DNA from: Sinorhizobium sp. A49
Lineage (GTDB): Bacteria > Pseudomonadota > Alphaproteobacteria > Rhizobiales > Rhizobiaceae
Assembly: GCF_002002725.1 (NCBI RefSeq)
Contig: NZ_MUNW01000032.1
Location: 248,001 to 312,000 of the forward strand
Direction: 5' to 3'
DNA length: 64,000 bases
In this document: positions 18,897 through 27,887 of the stretch, in pieces
Numbering within the stretch: position 1 is the first letter of the stretch
How the letters are laid out: every line of letters starts with the position of its first letter
The notes under the pieces: generated by a model
Database searches by the model: none
Seen by the model: only the letters and a program-made list of their open reading frames with translations
What the model was told of the DNA's origin: nothing
Made by a program: the position numbers and the translations under genes

Positions 18897-18925
18897 TATA
18901 TGACGGCCCGCCTTGCTCCTGTCAA
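18897..18925 (-). promoter_or_regulatory. Candidate promoter of tRNA-Tyr-tRNA-Gly
   Basis: A perfect -35 TTGACA (18920-18925), 17 bases, then CATATA (18897-18902) on the minus strand, about 90 bases before tRNA-Tyr. Confidence 0.6.
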
Positions 18926-19026
18926 CACGCCAAAACGGAAAATTTGTGAAATTCTCCACAGCCCCGCTTTATCCACCGCTATCGAATTCCGTTCCCAGGT
19001 CAGGCGAAGCGCTCTATAAGGCAGGC

Positions 19027-19902
19027 ATGAGCAAAGATGACATCGGCGACAAGAGCGCCAAGAACACCCATTACGCCACTCTCAGGCGCGCCCACCGCGA
19101 CGCCAAGCGCGAGCGCGGGGAAATCCCGACACCCAAGCAGGATCGCTGGCGCAAACAGCCCGGCGACTGGAAGCAGCCAGCGCTCGCACCCGAACAGGTG
19201 CTGCTCTATGGCCTTCATACGGTGCGTGCAGCACTCGACAACCCGTCGCGCAAGATCGTTCGCCTGTGCGTGACACAGAACGCAGCCGCACGGCTGGAAC
19301 TCGGCGAATTGTCAGAACTCCCCTTCCCGGTCGAGACCGTGGCGCCACAGGATCTCGACAAGATCCTCGGTCCTGATGCGATCCACCAGGGCGTGATGCT
19401 CGAAACCAAGCCGCTGCCGCTGCGCAAGCTCGAAGCGCTCAGCGAATGCCAACTCATTCTCGTGCTCGACCAGGTGACCGATCCGCACAATGTCGGTGCG
19501 ATCATGCGCTCGGCCGTCGCATTCGATGCCGGCGCCCTGATCACCACCATTCGCCATAGCCCGACCGAATCAGGCGTTCTGGCAAAGTCGGCGTCCGGCG
19601 CCCTGGAAATGATCCCCTATATCCAGATCACCAATCTTTCCGATACGATCGAGGAACTGCACCGCCTCGGCTTCCACACGATCGGCCTTGATTCGGAAGG
19701 ACCGGAGCCGCTCGAAGGCACGTTTGCCGGAGGCAAGGTCGCGCTCGTGCTCGGTTCGGAGGGCAAGGGTCTCAGGCAAAAGACCCGCTCGACCGTCAAG
19801 GCGCTCGCCCGGCTCGACATGCCCGGCGCAATCAAGTCGCTGAACGTCTCGAATGCGGCGGCGATCGCCATGTATGCGGCCCGTCAGTTCCTGAGTAAGT
19901 GA
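19027..19902 (+). CDS. rlmB: SpoU-family rRNA 2'-O-methyltransferase (RlmB-like)
   Basis: Predicted SAM-dependent methyltransferase of the trefoil-knot SPOUT class, most like RlmB, which methylates the ribose of G2251 in 23S rRNA. 291 aa from the ATG at 19027 (MSKDDIGDKSAKN); the frame is open 38 codons upstream, but that part overlaps the tRNA promoter region and looks non-coding. A basic N-terminal extension (about 1-55) precedes the substrate-binding domain (55-130) and the knot domain with DPHNVGAIMRSA, GSEGKGLR and LNVSNAAAIAMY. A relative acting on tRNA (TrmH) cannot be excluded. It diverges from tRNA-Tyr. Confidence 0.9.
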   Translation: MSKDDIGDKSAKNTHYATLRRAHRDAKRERGEIPTPKQDRWRKQPGDWKQPALAPEQVLLYGLHTVRAALDNPSRKIVRLCVTQNAAARLELGELSELPFPVETVAPQDLDKILGPDAIHQGVMLETKPLPLRKLEALSECQLILVLDQVTDPHNVGAIMRSAVAFDAGALITTIRHSPTESGVLAKSASGALEMIPYIQITNLSDTIEELHRLGFHTIGLDSEGPEPLEGTFAGGKVALVLGSEGKGLRQKTRSTVKALARLDMPGAIKSLNVSNAAAIAMYAARQFLSK

Positions 19903-19938
19903 GCAATTCGGCCTTTGAAGGCCGCCAAACGCCTGCAG

Positions 19939-19968
19939 AATCCTCCGGAAGCGAAGAGCCGGGGGATT
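19939..19968 (+). terminator. Possible terminator after rlmB
   Basis: 10-bp inverted repeat with one G-U pair (19939-19948 with 19959-19968), 10-base loop, followed by TTCCC. Modest U run, so only a weak candidate. Confidence 0.4.
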
Positions 19969-20087
19969 TTCCCACCGAGCATAATTTCTGATGGGCGCGA
20001 CCGATCGATTCGACCCGGTGCACAACGCGGCGACATCAAGCGCCGATACACAGCCTCAGCGCCTTTCTTGCTGCCGTCGAAACCGCA

Positions 20088-20387
20088 TCACTGCGTCTTC
20101 GTCATTGCGTCTTCGCCAGTACGAAGCCATCGGCTCTGATTGCTCGCGGTCGGGCACCCCTCACGCAGCTTCCTCCAGGTGGTGACGTTGAGGTTCATCT
20201 CGCAGCGCGCGAGATAGGAAGTCCCGTCCACACGCAGACAGGCCGTCTGGCCGAGTTCATATTTGGAGCCGTCGCGATTGCGACAAGTGCAGTCAGTATC
20301 GGGCGGAGACGCATATGCCGTACCGGCGGTCGTAAGCGCGACCACCGCAGCGATGACAGCCAAGGGCCTTATCCGCCAGTCTCTCAT
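20088..20387 (-). CDS. Small secreted Cys-containing protein, unknown function
   Basis: 99 aa from the ATG at 20385-20387. A Sec signal peptide is clear: MRDWR, a hydrophobic core (PLAVIAAVVALTTAG) and a likely cleavage after TAYA at about residue 26. The mature part of about 73 aa has five Cys (CTC pair, then one each in TACLR, ARCEM and EGCPT) plus the sequence LNVTTWRKL. The Cys spacing suggests disulphides in the periplasm. Family not recognised; similar short exported proteins occur in rhizobia. The longer upstream open frame adds a segment without a start context. Minus strand, downstream of azoR by 129 bases. Confidence 0.75.
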   Translation of the reverse strand: MRDWRIRPLAVIAAVVALTTAGTAYASPPDTDCTCRNRDGSKYELGQTACLRVDGTSYLARCEMNLNVTTWRKLREGCPTASNQSRWLRTGEDAMTKTQ

Positions 20388-20516
20388 GAGCACATTATAA
20401 TACAGAATTATCGACGCGGAAACGGACAATGCCGGCTGCATGGCAACCGGCACCGTCCGCAATGGGGGCCAACGCCCCTTCACCGGACCACTGACGTGAT
20501 CCGCTGAACTCTTGAT

Positions 20517-21137
20517 TTAGCTGGCCAGGCGAAGGACAGTTCCCTCGGCAATGGTCTTTTCGGCTTCGGCGATCGCGAACTGCTTGGAATCGGCGCTGAG
20601 GTTCAGGCCTTCCGCACGCACGAATTCAACGTCGGTGATGCCGAAGAAACCGAAGACTGTCTTCAGGTAGGCTTCCTGGTGGTCCATGGCCGAGGCAGGG
20701 CCCGCGGAATAATGGCCGCCGCGGGTCGAGGCGACAATCACCTTCTTGCCCTTGGCGAGGCCTTCCGGGCCAGATTCGGTGTAGCGGAAAGTCTTGCCGT
20801 TGACGGCGAGACGGTCGATCCAGGCCTTGAGCTGGCTCGGAATGGAGAAGTTGTACATCGGCGCGCCGACGACGATGGTGTCGGCAGCGAGGAACTCCTC
20901 GAGCATCTCGCGGCCGATCTTGACTTCGGCGGCCAGGCCGGCATCAACACCTGCGAGATCGGCCGGCGCCATGATCTGGGCACCGGTCAGATGCGGGATC
21001 TGGCTGCTTGCAAGGTCACGATAGATAACCTTGGCGTCCGGGCGGTCAGCCTTGATCTGTGCGCTGATCGCCGCGGTCAGGCGACGGGAAACGGAGTGAT
21101 CACCGAGGATACCGGAATCGATGTGAAGGACGTTCAT
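20517..21137 (-). CDS. azoR: FMN-dependent NADH-azoreductase
   Basis: Flavodoxin-fold quinone/azo reductase that uses NADH and FMN, thought to protect against quinones and electrophiles. 206 aa from the ATG at 21135-21137 (MNVLHIDSGILGDHSVSR), with AAAGGTG as ribosome-binding site; an upstream in-frame ATG pair is less family-like. FMN-binding features: DSGILGDHSVS at the N-terminus, APMYNFSIPSQLKAWIDR (about 96-113) and STRGGHYS (about 138-145). Divergent from a LysR gene with a palindrome between them, which suggests redox-responsive control by that regulator. Confidence 0.93.
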   Translation of the reverse strand: MNVLHIDSGILGDHSVSRRLTAAISAQIKADRPDAKVIYRDLASSQIPHLTGAQIMAPADLAGVDAGLAAEVKIGREMLEEFLAADTIVVGAPMYNFSIPSQLKAWIDRLAVNGKTFRYTESGPEGLAKGKKVIVASTRGGHYSAGPASAMDHQEAYLKTVFGFFGITDVEFVRAEGLNLSADSKQFAIAEAEKTIAEGTVLRLAS

Positions 21138-21220
21138 GTGAAGCACCTTTGTGTTGGCGTTGCGGTGCATCACATATGATTGGAAAACAATCGCGCGATA
21201 AGTCAGTGGTTATTTGACAT

Positions 21221-21242
21221 ACTGTTTCCGGATGGAAACAGT
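21221..21242. promoter_or_regulatory. Palindromic operator candidate between azoR and lysR-type gene
   Basis: Perfect 9-bp inverted repeat (21221-21229 with 21234-21242) around GGAT. A TTGACA box (21214-21219) overlaps its left edge on plus. Sits 36 bases before the regulator start, where a LysR-type protein would bind for autoregulation and for azoR control. Confidence 0.6.
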
Positions 21243-21277
21243 GAGCCTGGCGATCCGGCGATGGGAGACGATAACAG

Positions 21278-22219
21278 ATGCAAGACCTGAACGACCTCGC
21301 CCTCTTTGCAGCCGTCGTGCGCAACAACGGTTTCAGCGCTGCGGCGCGCGATCTGAACATCCCGAAATCCAAGCTCAGCAAACACGTGGCGCGCCTCGAA
21401 GACCAGCTCGGCGTCCGGCTGCTCGAGCGCTCGACGCGCAAGCTGCGCGTCACCGAGATCGGGCAGGTCTTCTATGAACATTGCCAGGGTCTGCTCGATG
21501 GCGTCGCCGTGGCCGAAGCGGAGATCGCCGCGGTCAAAGCCGAGCCGACCGGAACGGTCCGCCTCGCCTGCCCGCTCGGCTTCACGCCGATGCTCGCCGA
21601 CATTCTGCCGGCCTTCCACCGCCGCTATCCCGGTGTCCGGCTGCTGATTACCGCCACCAACCGCCGGATCGATCTGATCGAGGAGCGGATCGACGTGGCG
21701 CTGCGTGCCCGCGATCAGCTCGACACCGACAATCAGCTGATCATCCGCAGGTTCGGCGAGGTCCGCCAGCGGCTGGCGGCGAGCCCCACCCTGCTCACCC
21801 GCTTAGACGACATCACGATCGACAATCTGGGCGAGATGCCGACGCTGTCGATGAACGAGAGCCACGCAAGCGATGTCTGGCGCCTGGTCGATACCGAGGG
21901 AAAAACCACCGAAATTTCACACCGGCCGATCATCGGCTGCAGCGACTTTCTCATCCTGGAACGCGCGGCCATCGAAGGCATGGGCGTAGCGCTGTTGCCT
22001 GACCACATTTGTGAACGTGCCTTCCGCGCCGGCGTGCTTGCCCCGGTGCTTCCCGAATGGAGTTCTGGCGACGTTGTCGTCCACCTCGTCTTCCCGTCCC
22101 GCCACGGCATGCTGCCGGCAACGCGCGCCCTGATCGACTATCTCGCCGACAATCTCCTGAACGCCATGCAAAAATGCCGAGAAATTGTTCCGAAGGGGGC
22201 CGGGTCGTTCGAGATCTAA
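21278..22219 (+). CDS. LysR-family transcriptional regulator
   Basis: 313 aa, standard LysR length. N-terminal winged helix-turn-helix at about 1-62 (LALFAAVVRNNGFSAAARDLNIPKSKLSKHVARLE), then a two-lobe effector domain (about 90-295). The recognition helix context SAAARDLNIPKSKLSKHV places it in the subgroup of regulators found beside quinone reductases and similar redox enzymes. Divergent from azoR with 140 bases between the starts and a 22-base palindrome in the gap. Effector unknown. Confidence 0.92.
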   Translation: MQDLNDLALFAAVVRNNGFSAAARDLNIPKSKLSKHVARLEDQLGVRLLERSTRKLRVTEIGQVFYEHCQGLLDGVAVAEAEIAAVKAEPTGTVRLACPLGFTPMLADILPAFHRRYPGVRLLITATNRRIDLIEERIDVALRARDQLDTDNQLIIRRFGEVRQRLAASPTLLTRLDDITIDNLGEMPTLSMNESHASDVWRLVDTEGKTTEISHRPIIGCSDFLILERAAIEGMGVALLPDHICERAFRAGVLAPVLPEWSSGDVVVHLVFPSRHGMLPATRALIDYLADNLLNAMQKCREIVPKGAGSFEI

Positions 22220-22381
22220 GCGGGCGCAGGGCGCGGTAGACAGGCGCTGCATCGCGCCGCCACGCAAGGTCGATAATGTGCGGCACAGACACGGCAACCG
22301 TTCGGCCCTGCCGGCGAGCACGAACTATTATGCAAGCCCCAGATCGGAGCGGCGCGAAACTGATAGCGTTTCTGGAAAAAG

Positions 22382-22457
<76 letters not shown>

Positions 22458-22471
22458 ACTTTCAGCGGTGG

Positions 22472-22500
22472 GAGTTATCACAATCTCACAGCGTGTAAAG
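22472..22500 (-). promoter_or_regulatory. Weak promoter candidate of tRNA-Thr
   Basis: CTTTAC (22495-22500), 17 bases, TAACTC (22472-22477) on the minus strand. It lies close to the tRNA 5' end. Confidence 0.35.
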
Positions 22501-22616
22501 CAAAATTGCGAATTCTCCCAATTTTTCAGATGCGTTCGGCGCCACGTCGTGCCAGAAACGAAGCCTAGGCTCGGCCACCACGGCGATGCCCAACCTGTTG
22601 AACGGACTGAAAATTC

Positions 22617-23390
22617 ATGGCCCGCACGTTCACTTCACTCGCGTTCCTTGCCTCTCCAGCGGAAGAGGCGCAAAAGGCGGCGGCTGATCTGAAGGCGATT
22701 TACGGCAACCATGATGCCGATGAAGCCGACGTCATCGTCGCGCTCGGCGGCGATGGCTTCATGTTGCAGACGCTGCACCAGACGATGAACTCCGGCAAGC
22801 TCGTCTACGGCATGAACCGGGGATCGGTCGGCTTTCTGATGAACCGCTACAGCACCGAAAATCTGACGGCGCGCATCTGCAATGCGGTGGAAAATGCCTT
22901 TCGCCCGCTGGAGATGCAGACCACCGACGGTGAAGGCGCGACATTCAAGGCGCTTGCGATCAACGAAGTCTATCTGTTCCGGCAATCCTACCAGGCGGCC
23001 AAGCTGCGTGTAGTGATCGACGGCAAGACCCGACTTGAAGAGCTGACATGCGACGGGCTGCTGCTTGCCACACCCGCCGGATCCACCGCCTATAACCTCT
23101 CCGCCCACGGGCCGATCCTGCCGCTGGAAGCCCCTCTTCTCGCGCTCACGCCCGTCAGCCCGTTCCGTCCGCGGCGGTGGCGCGGCGCCCTGTTGCCAAA
23201 CCACGTAACGGTCGAGATCGAGATCCTCGAGGCTGACAAGCGGCCGGTCAACGCCGTTGCCGACCATCAGGAAGTCAAGTCGGTGGCGAAGGTGCGCATC
23301 GCCGAATCAGAAAATATGACCGCCCGCATCCTCTCGGATCCCGATCACTCCTGGTCAGATCGCATCCTGGCGGAGCAGTTTTCCAATTGA
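22617..23390 (+). CDS. nadK: NAD kinase
   Basis: Phosphorylates NAD to NADP with ATP or polyphosphate; cytoplasmic. 257 aa, the short alphaproteobacterial form. GGDG motif at 44-47, NE at 116-117, and the glycine-rich TPAGSTAYNLSAHGP segment (about 155-169) are present. The start ATG at 22617 is followed directly by ARTFTSLAFLAS. It stands alone after tRNA-Thr and 113 bases before an exported unknown. Confidence 0.97.
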   Translation: MARTFTSLAFLASPAEEAQKAAADLKAIYGNHDADEADVIVALGGDGFMLQTLHQTMNSGKLVYGMNRGSVGFLMNRYSTENLTARICNAVENAFRPLEMQTTDGEGATFKALAINEVYLFRQSYQAAKLRVVIDGKTRLEELTCDGLLLATPAGSTAYNLSAHGPILPLEAPLLALTPVSPFRPRRWRGALLPNHVTVEIEILEADKRPVNAVADHQEVKSVAKVRIAESENMTARILSDPDHSWSDRILAEQFSN

Positions 23391-23503
23391 GCAGCCGGTC
23401 TCAGCGCGCGATATGGTATGATTTCGGAGTTCGCCGAGCGTCCGGCGAAGGATCAATTTTAGAACGACCACCGCGTCGCAGTTCGAACAGGAAATCAAAA
23501 GCG

Positions 23504-24013
23504 ATGCACAAGCCCCTCCTCCTTGCGCTTCTTCTCGCCGTAACCGGCGCGAACGCCCATGCCGAGGAGGCGAATGTGGTTGCGCCGGAAGTAACCTTCG
23601 TCACCAGCACCGGTTACTGGGAGGAAAGCGGCGATCCTCTGTCGGCACTGGACCCGAACGGTACGCAGGCGCAAACGCCCACTGAGCCGAAGAGTGCCGA
23701 CGGCGCACGGCGCGGCTATTACAAGCTGATCGCCCTCAGACAACAGGATGGCACGGCGCAGATCCATCTGCAGCAGATCGCGGCGACGCCTGCCGGACCG
23801 GAAGTCGTCTCCTCCGCCGAACTCGAGGAATTCTCGTCGCTGAAAGCCTACGTCACCGATATCAGGCCGGAAACGTCCACGGGCGTAACTGCACAGCCCG
23901 GCATGTTCGCGACGGTCTATCTGAAGACCGACCCTGCCGCCCGCGAACCTGAGAGCTGGACGGTGCTGATCGACGATCTCGGCGACATCAAGGTCGAGCG
24001 GGCATCGAACTGA
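23504..24013 (+). CDS. Exported protein of unknown function
   Basis: 169 aa from the ATG at 23504, with AGGAAA as ribosome-binding site. A Sec signal peptide (MHKPLLLALLLAVTGANAHA, cleavage near residue 20) is evident, so the product is periplasmic or outer-membrane associated. The mature part has the strand-rich segments EVTFVTSTGYWEE, RRGYYKLIALRQQDGTAQIHLQQI, SSLKAYVTDIRPE and MFATVYLKTDP ending in SWTVLIDDLGDIKVER, which suggests a small beta-sandwich or SH3-like fold. No Cys in the mature part. I do not recognise the family. It ends before the shared terminator at 24129-24150. Confidence 0.8.
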   Translation: MHKPLLLALLLAVTGANAHAEEANVVAPEVTFVTSTGYWEESGDPLSALDPNGTQAQTPTEPKSADGARRGYYKLIALRQQDGTAQIHLQQIAATPAGPEVVSSAELEEFSSLKAYVTDIRPETSTGVTAQPGMFATVYLKTDPAAREPESWTVLIDDLGDIKVERASN

Positions 24014-24128
24014 GCCATGTCGCGTGACAGGCGTGCAGCGGTGCTGTGACCACGGCATGAGCAGAGACGGCCATTAAACGCGGCGCGCGCTACGAAAAAC
24101 TCCGATGCGCGAAACGCCAAAAAACAAA

Positions 24129-24150
24129 GGCCGGATGAAAACACCCGGCC
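24129..24150. terminator. Terminator between the exported gene and prfB
   Basis: 6-bp GC stem (24129-24134 with 24145-24150), 10-base loop, A-rich on the left and TTCTT on the right; usable by the convergent genes on both strands. Confidence 0.65.
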
Positions 24151-24205
24151 TTCTTCGCCTCGTCTCTTCTTCGTCAGGCAGATAAGGCCCCGCCTGCAAT
24201 CAACG

Positions 24206-25337
24206 CTAGTTCAAGTCATCCACAGCAGCATCCGCACCGCCGCTGACGCGGTGGGCAAGGGCTGCTTCCATGAACTCGTTCAGCTCACCGTCGAGCACAT
24301 CGCCCGGCGCCGTGCTTTCGACGCCGGTGCGCAGGTCCTTGACCAGTTGGTAAGGCTGCAGCACGTAGGAGCGGATCTGGTGGCCCCAGCCGATATCGGT
24401 CTTCGAAGCCGCTTCGGCATTGGCCGCGTCTTCGCGCTTCTTCAGCTCGGACTCGTAGAGACGGGCGCGCAGCATGTCCCAGGCCTTGGCCCGGTTCTTG
24501 TGCTGCGAACGTTCCTGCTGGCACTGCACGACGATGCCGGACGGCATGTGCGTGATGCGCACGGCCGAGTCCGTCGTGTTGACGTGCTGGCCGCCGGCGC
24601 CCGAAGAGCGATAGGTGTCAATACGGCAATCGCTCTCGTTGATGTCGATCTGGATCGAGTCGTCGACAACCGGGTAAACCCAGATCGATGAGAACGACGT
24701 ATGGCGACGGGCGTTGCTGTCGTAAGGCGAAATACGAACCAGGCGGTGAACGCCCGATTCCGTTTTCAGCCAGCCATAGGCATTGTGACCCTTGACGAGC
24801 AGCGTCGCCGATTTGATGCCAGCCTCTTCGCCGTCCTGAATTTCCATCAGTTCGACCTTGTATCCCTGGCGCTCGGACCAGCGGGTGTACATGCGCAACA
24901 GCATGTTGGCCCAGTCCTGGCTCTCCGTGCCGCCGGCGCCGGAATGCACTTCGAGATAGGTATCGTTCTGATCGGCCTCGCCCGACAGCATCGCCTCGAC
25001 CTGCTTCTTGGCCGCTTCGTTGCGCAACTCGCGCAACGCCTGCTCGGCGTCGGTAACGATGGCAGCGTCGCCCTCTTCCTCGCCGAGTTCGATCAGTTCG
25101 ATGTTGTCGCGGAGCTGCTGCTCGAAGCGGCGCAGGCCGTTGACGCCATCGTCGAGCTGCTGGCGCTCGCGCATCAGTTTCTGCGCTTCGGCAGCATCAT
25201 TCCACAGCGACGGATCTTCCGCCTTGTTGTTCAACCAGTCCAGTCGTCTTACCGCCTGATCCCAGTCAAAGATGCCTCCTCAGCAGGCTTATGGCCTGCT
25301 TGATTTCGTCGACAATGTTCTCGATTTCGCTGCGCAT
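24206..25337 (-). CDS. prfB: Peptide chain release factor 2 (programmed +1 frameshift)
   Basis: Recognises UGA and UAA and releases the finished protein. The gene needs recoding: 23 codons from the ATG at 25335-25337 run to CTT and an in-frame TGA (25266-25268); shifting by +1 there joins GAC (Asp) and the remaining 353-codon frame, giving 376 aa. GGQ is at about 248-250 ([10 protein letters not shown]). The tripeptide that reads the stop codon is SPY (about 203-205), where E. coli RF2 has SPF. The region between the two frames has the internal SD-like signal described in its own entry. Downstream of mrcA on the same strand. Confidence 0.97.
25265..25280 (-). promoter_or_regulatory. prfB: prfB +1 frameshift site
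   Basis: Minus strand: AGGAGG (25275-25280), spacer CAT, then CTT TGA C (25265-25271). This is the classical autoregulatory arrangement: low RF2 lets the ribosome pause at UGA, and the SD-like AGGAGG three bases upstream helps it slip from CUU to UUU. Confidence 0.95.
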
Positions 25338-25380
25338 GATCCTGCTTCTTGTGAACCCGATTTAACGTGAGCGTCAAATA

Positions 25381-25418
25381 GCGATGCCCGCCGCTGATGT
25401 AAAGGCGGCGGGCATTGC
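25381..25418 (-). terminator. Hairpin between mrcA and prfB
   Basis: 14-bp inverted repeat with one G-U pair (25381-25394 with 25405-25418), 10-base loop, 15 bases past the mrcA stop. Only AUUUG follows, so termination may be incomplete; a separate prfB promoter downstream of it was not identified. Confidence 0.6.
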
Positions 25419-25433
25419 GAGACGGGGAAAGGC

Positions 25434-27887
25434 CTAGAACAGGCCGTTGGAACCGGAGGTGACGGCCTGGTTGGCCTGCGGAGAATTCTTCAAAATTTCC
25501 TCAGGCGGCACGTACTGATCGAGGCCACCGATGACCGAGAAGGTATCGGCCGGACCGGTGCCGGGCTTGAAGGCTTCGATGATCGTGTCCGGCTCGCCCT
25601 CATAGGCAGCCATGCCGGTCTTGCGGTTGACGGCGATCATGTTCATGCCTTCCGGCACCACGAATTTGCCGGGACGCGAGCCCTTTACGGCCTCCTGCAT
25701 GAAGTTGTTGAAAATCGGCACGGCGAGGCTGCCGCCGGTGGCGCCGCGGCCGAGCGGTGCCGGATTATCGAAGCCGAGGTAGAGGCCGGCGACGAGATCG
25801 GGCGTGTAGCCGACGAACCAGGCGTCCTTTTCATCGTTGGTGGTACCGGTCTTGCCGGCGACCGGGCGGTCGAGCTTGATCTTGCCGGCAGCGGTGCCGC
25901 GCAGGACCACACCCTCCATCATCGAGGTGATCTGGTAGGAGGTCATCGGGTCGAGAACCTGCTCGCGGTTGTCGGTCAGCACAGGCTCTTCCTGCTCTGC
26001 CCAATCCCCTGCATTACAATTGTCGCAGGTCCGGTCTTCGTGACGGAAGATCGTCTTGCCGTAGCGGTCCTGGATCCGGTCGATCAGCGACGGCTTGATC
26101 TGCTTGCCGCCATTGGCAAGAACCGAATAGGCCGAAACCATGCGCAGAACGGTGGTTTCGCCCGAGCCCAGCGACATCGCCAGCAGCGGCGGCATCTTGT
26201 CGTAGATGCCGAAGCGTTCGGCATATTCGGCTACGATGTTCATGCCCATGTCATTGGCGAGGCGAACCGTCATCAGGTTGCGCGACTTCTCGATGCCGAG
26301 GCGCAGCGTCGACGGGCCGGCCGAACCGCCACCGTAGTTTTCCGGGCGCCAGACCTGGCCGCCGGCGACGATTTCGATCGGCGCATCGAGAATGACGGAT
26401 GCGGGCGTGTAGCCGTTGTCGAGCGCTGCCGCATAGACGAACGGCTTGAACGAGGAGCCCGGCTGGCGCATCGCCTGGGTCGCGCGGTTGAATTCCGACT
26501 GACCGTAGGAGAAGCCGCCGACCATGGCGAGTACGCGGCCAGTCTGCGGATCCATGGCGACGAGGCCGCCCTGAACCTTCGGCGGCTGACGCAGGCGATA
26601 CTCGCCCTTCTCCGCCAGCGGCTCGACATAGACGACGTCGCCTGGACCGAGCACACCCTCCGGCGACTTGGCGGATTTGCGTTCGCCGCCGGCGGAGCGA
26701 TAGGCCCACTGCATGTTCTTGGCCGAGATATGGCCGGTCACGCGTTCGGCGATGATCTTGCCGGACGCTTCCTTGTCCGGCTGGATGCCGATCTCGACAC
26801 CTTGGCCATCGGCAGAGAGCACGACCGCCAATTTCCACTCCGGCACGTCAGCCAGCGCAACGACCTTGCCGAGCGGCTCACCCCAGTCGCCGCCGATCTC
26901 AATCGACTTGACCGGGCCGTGGAAACCGCGACGCTCGTCATAGCTGAGCAGCCCGTCCTGCAGCGCCTTGCGCGCAGCGATCTGCATGCGCGGATCGAGC
27001 GAGGTGCGGACCGAAAGGCCGCCTTCATAAAGGGCATTGTCGCCGTATTTCTGGATGATCTGCCGGCGCACTTCCTCGGCGAAGAAATCGGAAGCAAAGA
27101 GATGGGCGCCACCGCGCCGCGGATTGACGCCGAGCGGCTGCTTCTTGGCGTCTTCCCCGTCGGTCTTGGTGACGTAGCCGTTCTCGACCATGCGGTCGAT
27201 GACCCAGTTGCGCCGCTCGATCGCGGCATCCGCCTTGCGGAAGGGGTGGTAATTGGCCGGACCCTTCGGCAGAGCCGCAAGGTATGCCGTCTCAGCGATG
27301 GTCAGTTCCGTCACCGATTTGTCGAAATAGGTGAGCGCCGCACCGGCGATGCCGTAGGAGTTGAGGCCGAAGAAAATCTCGTTGAGATAGAGCTCGAGAA
27401 TACGGTCCTTGCTATAGGCCTGCTCGATGCGGAAGGAGAGGATCGCTTCCTTGACCTTACGGTCGATCGTCTGGTCCGACGAAAGCAGGAAGTTCTTGGC
27501 GACCTGCTGGGTGATCGTCGACGCGCCGACCGGGCGGCGACCCGATCCGAAATTCTGGAGGTTGACGGCGATGGCACGCGCCAGACCGGTGATATCGACG
27601 CCGGGGTGCTGATAGAAGTTCTTGTCTTCTGCCGAGATGAACGCCGCCTTGACGCGGTCCGGGATCGCCTGGATCGGCAGATAGAGGCGCCGCTCGCGGG
27701 CATACTCCGCCATCAGCGCGCCGTTACCGGCGTGAAAGCGCGTGGTGACCGGCGGTGAATACTTCGCCAACACCTCGTAATCCGGCAAATCTTTGGTGAC
27801 GCTGCCGAGATAGATGGCAACGGCCGCGGCGACACCGAGCAGCAAGAACGCACCAATGCCGAAGAAATATCCAATCAGTCTGATCAT
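25434..27887 (-). CDS. mrcA: Penicillin-binding protein 1A (class A PBP)
   Basis: Bifunctional peptidoglycan synthase: glycosyltransferase and transpeptidase. 817 aa. One N-terminal membrane anchor (residues 1-27, GYFFGIGAFLLLGVAAAVAI), the GT51 domain (about 55-235, with EDKNFYQHPGVD and GASTITQQVAKN), an OB-like linker and the transpeptidase domain. The active Ser is in SSFK at about 478-481 and the KTGT box begins at about 679. Between amiC and prfB on the minus strand; pairing with an amidase gene links wall synthesis and cleavage. Confidence 0.96.
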   Translation of the reverse strand: MIRLIGYFFGIGAFLLLGVAAAVAIYLGSVTKDLPDYEVLAKYSPPVTTRFHAGNGALMAEYARERRLYLPIQAIPDRVKAAFISAEDKNFYQHPGVDITGLARAIAVNLQNFGSGRRPVGASTITQQVAKNFLLSSDQTIDRKVKEAILSFRIEQAYSKDRILELYLNEIFFGLNSYGIAGAALTYFDKSVTELTIAETAYLAALPKGPANYHPFRKADAAIERRNWVIDRMVENGYVTKTDGEDAKKQPLGVNPRRGGAHLFASDFFAEEVRRQIIQKYGDNALYEGGLSVRTSLDPRMQIAARKALQDGLLSYDERRGFHGPVKSIEIGGDWGEPLGKVVALADVPEWKLAVVLSADGQGVEIGIQPDKEASGKIIAERVTGHISAKNMQWAYRSAGGERKSAKSPEGVLGPGDVVYVEPLAEKGEYRLRQPPKVQGGLVAMDPQTGRVLAMVGGFSYGQSEFNRATQAMRQPGSSFKPFVYAAALDNGYTPASVILDAPIEIVAGGQVWRPENYGGGSAGPSTLRLGIEKSRNLMTVRLANDMGMNIVAEYAERFGIYDKMPPLLAMSLGSGETTVLRMVSAYSVLANGGKQIKPSLIDRIQDRYGKTIFRHEDRTCDNCNAGDWAEQEEPVLTDNREQVLDPMTSYQITSMMEGVVLRGTAAGKIKLDRPVAGKTGTTNDEKDAWFVGYTPDLVAGLYLGFDNPAPLGRGATGGSLAVPIFNNFMQEAVKGSRPGKFVVPEGMNMIAVNRKTGMAAYEGEPDTIIEAFKPGTGPADTFSVIGGLDQYVPPEEILKNSPQANQAVTSGSNGLF

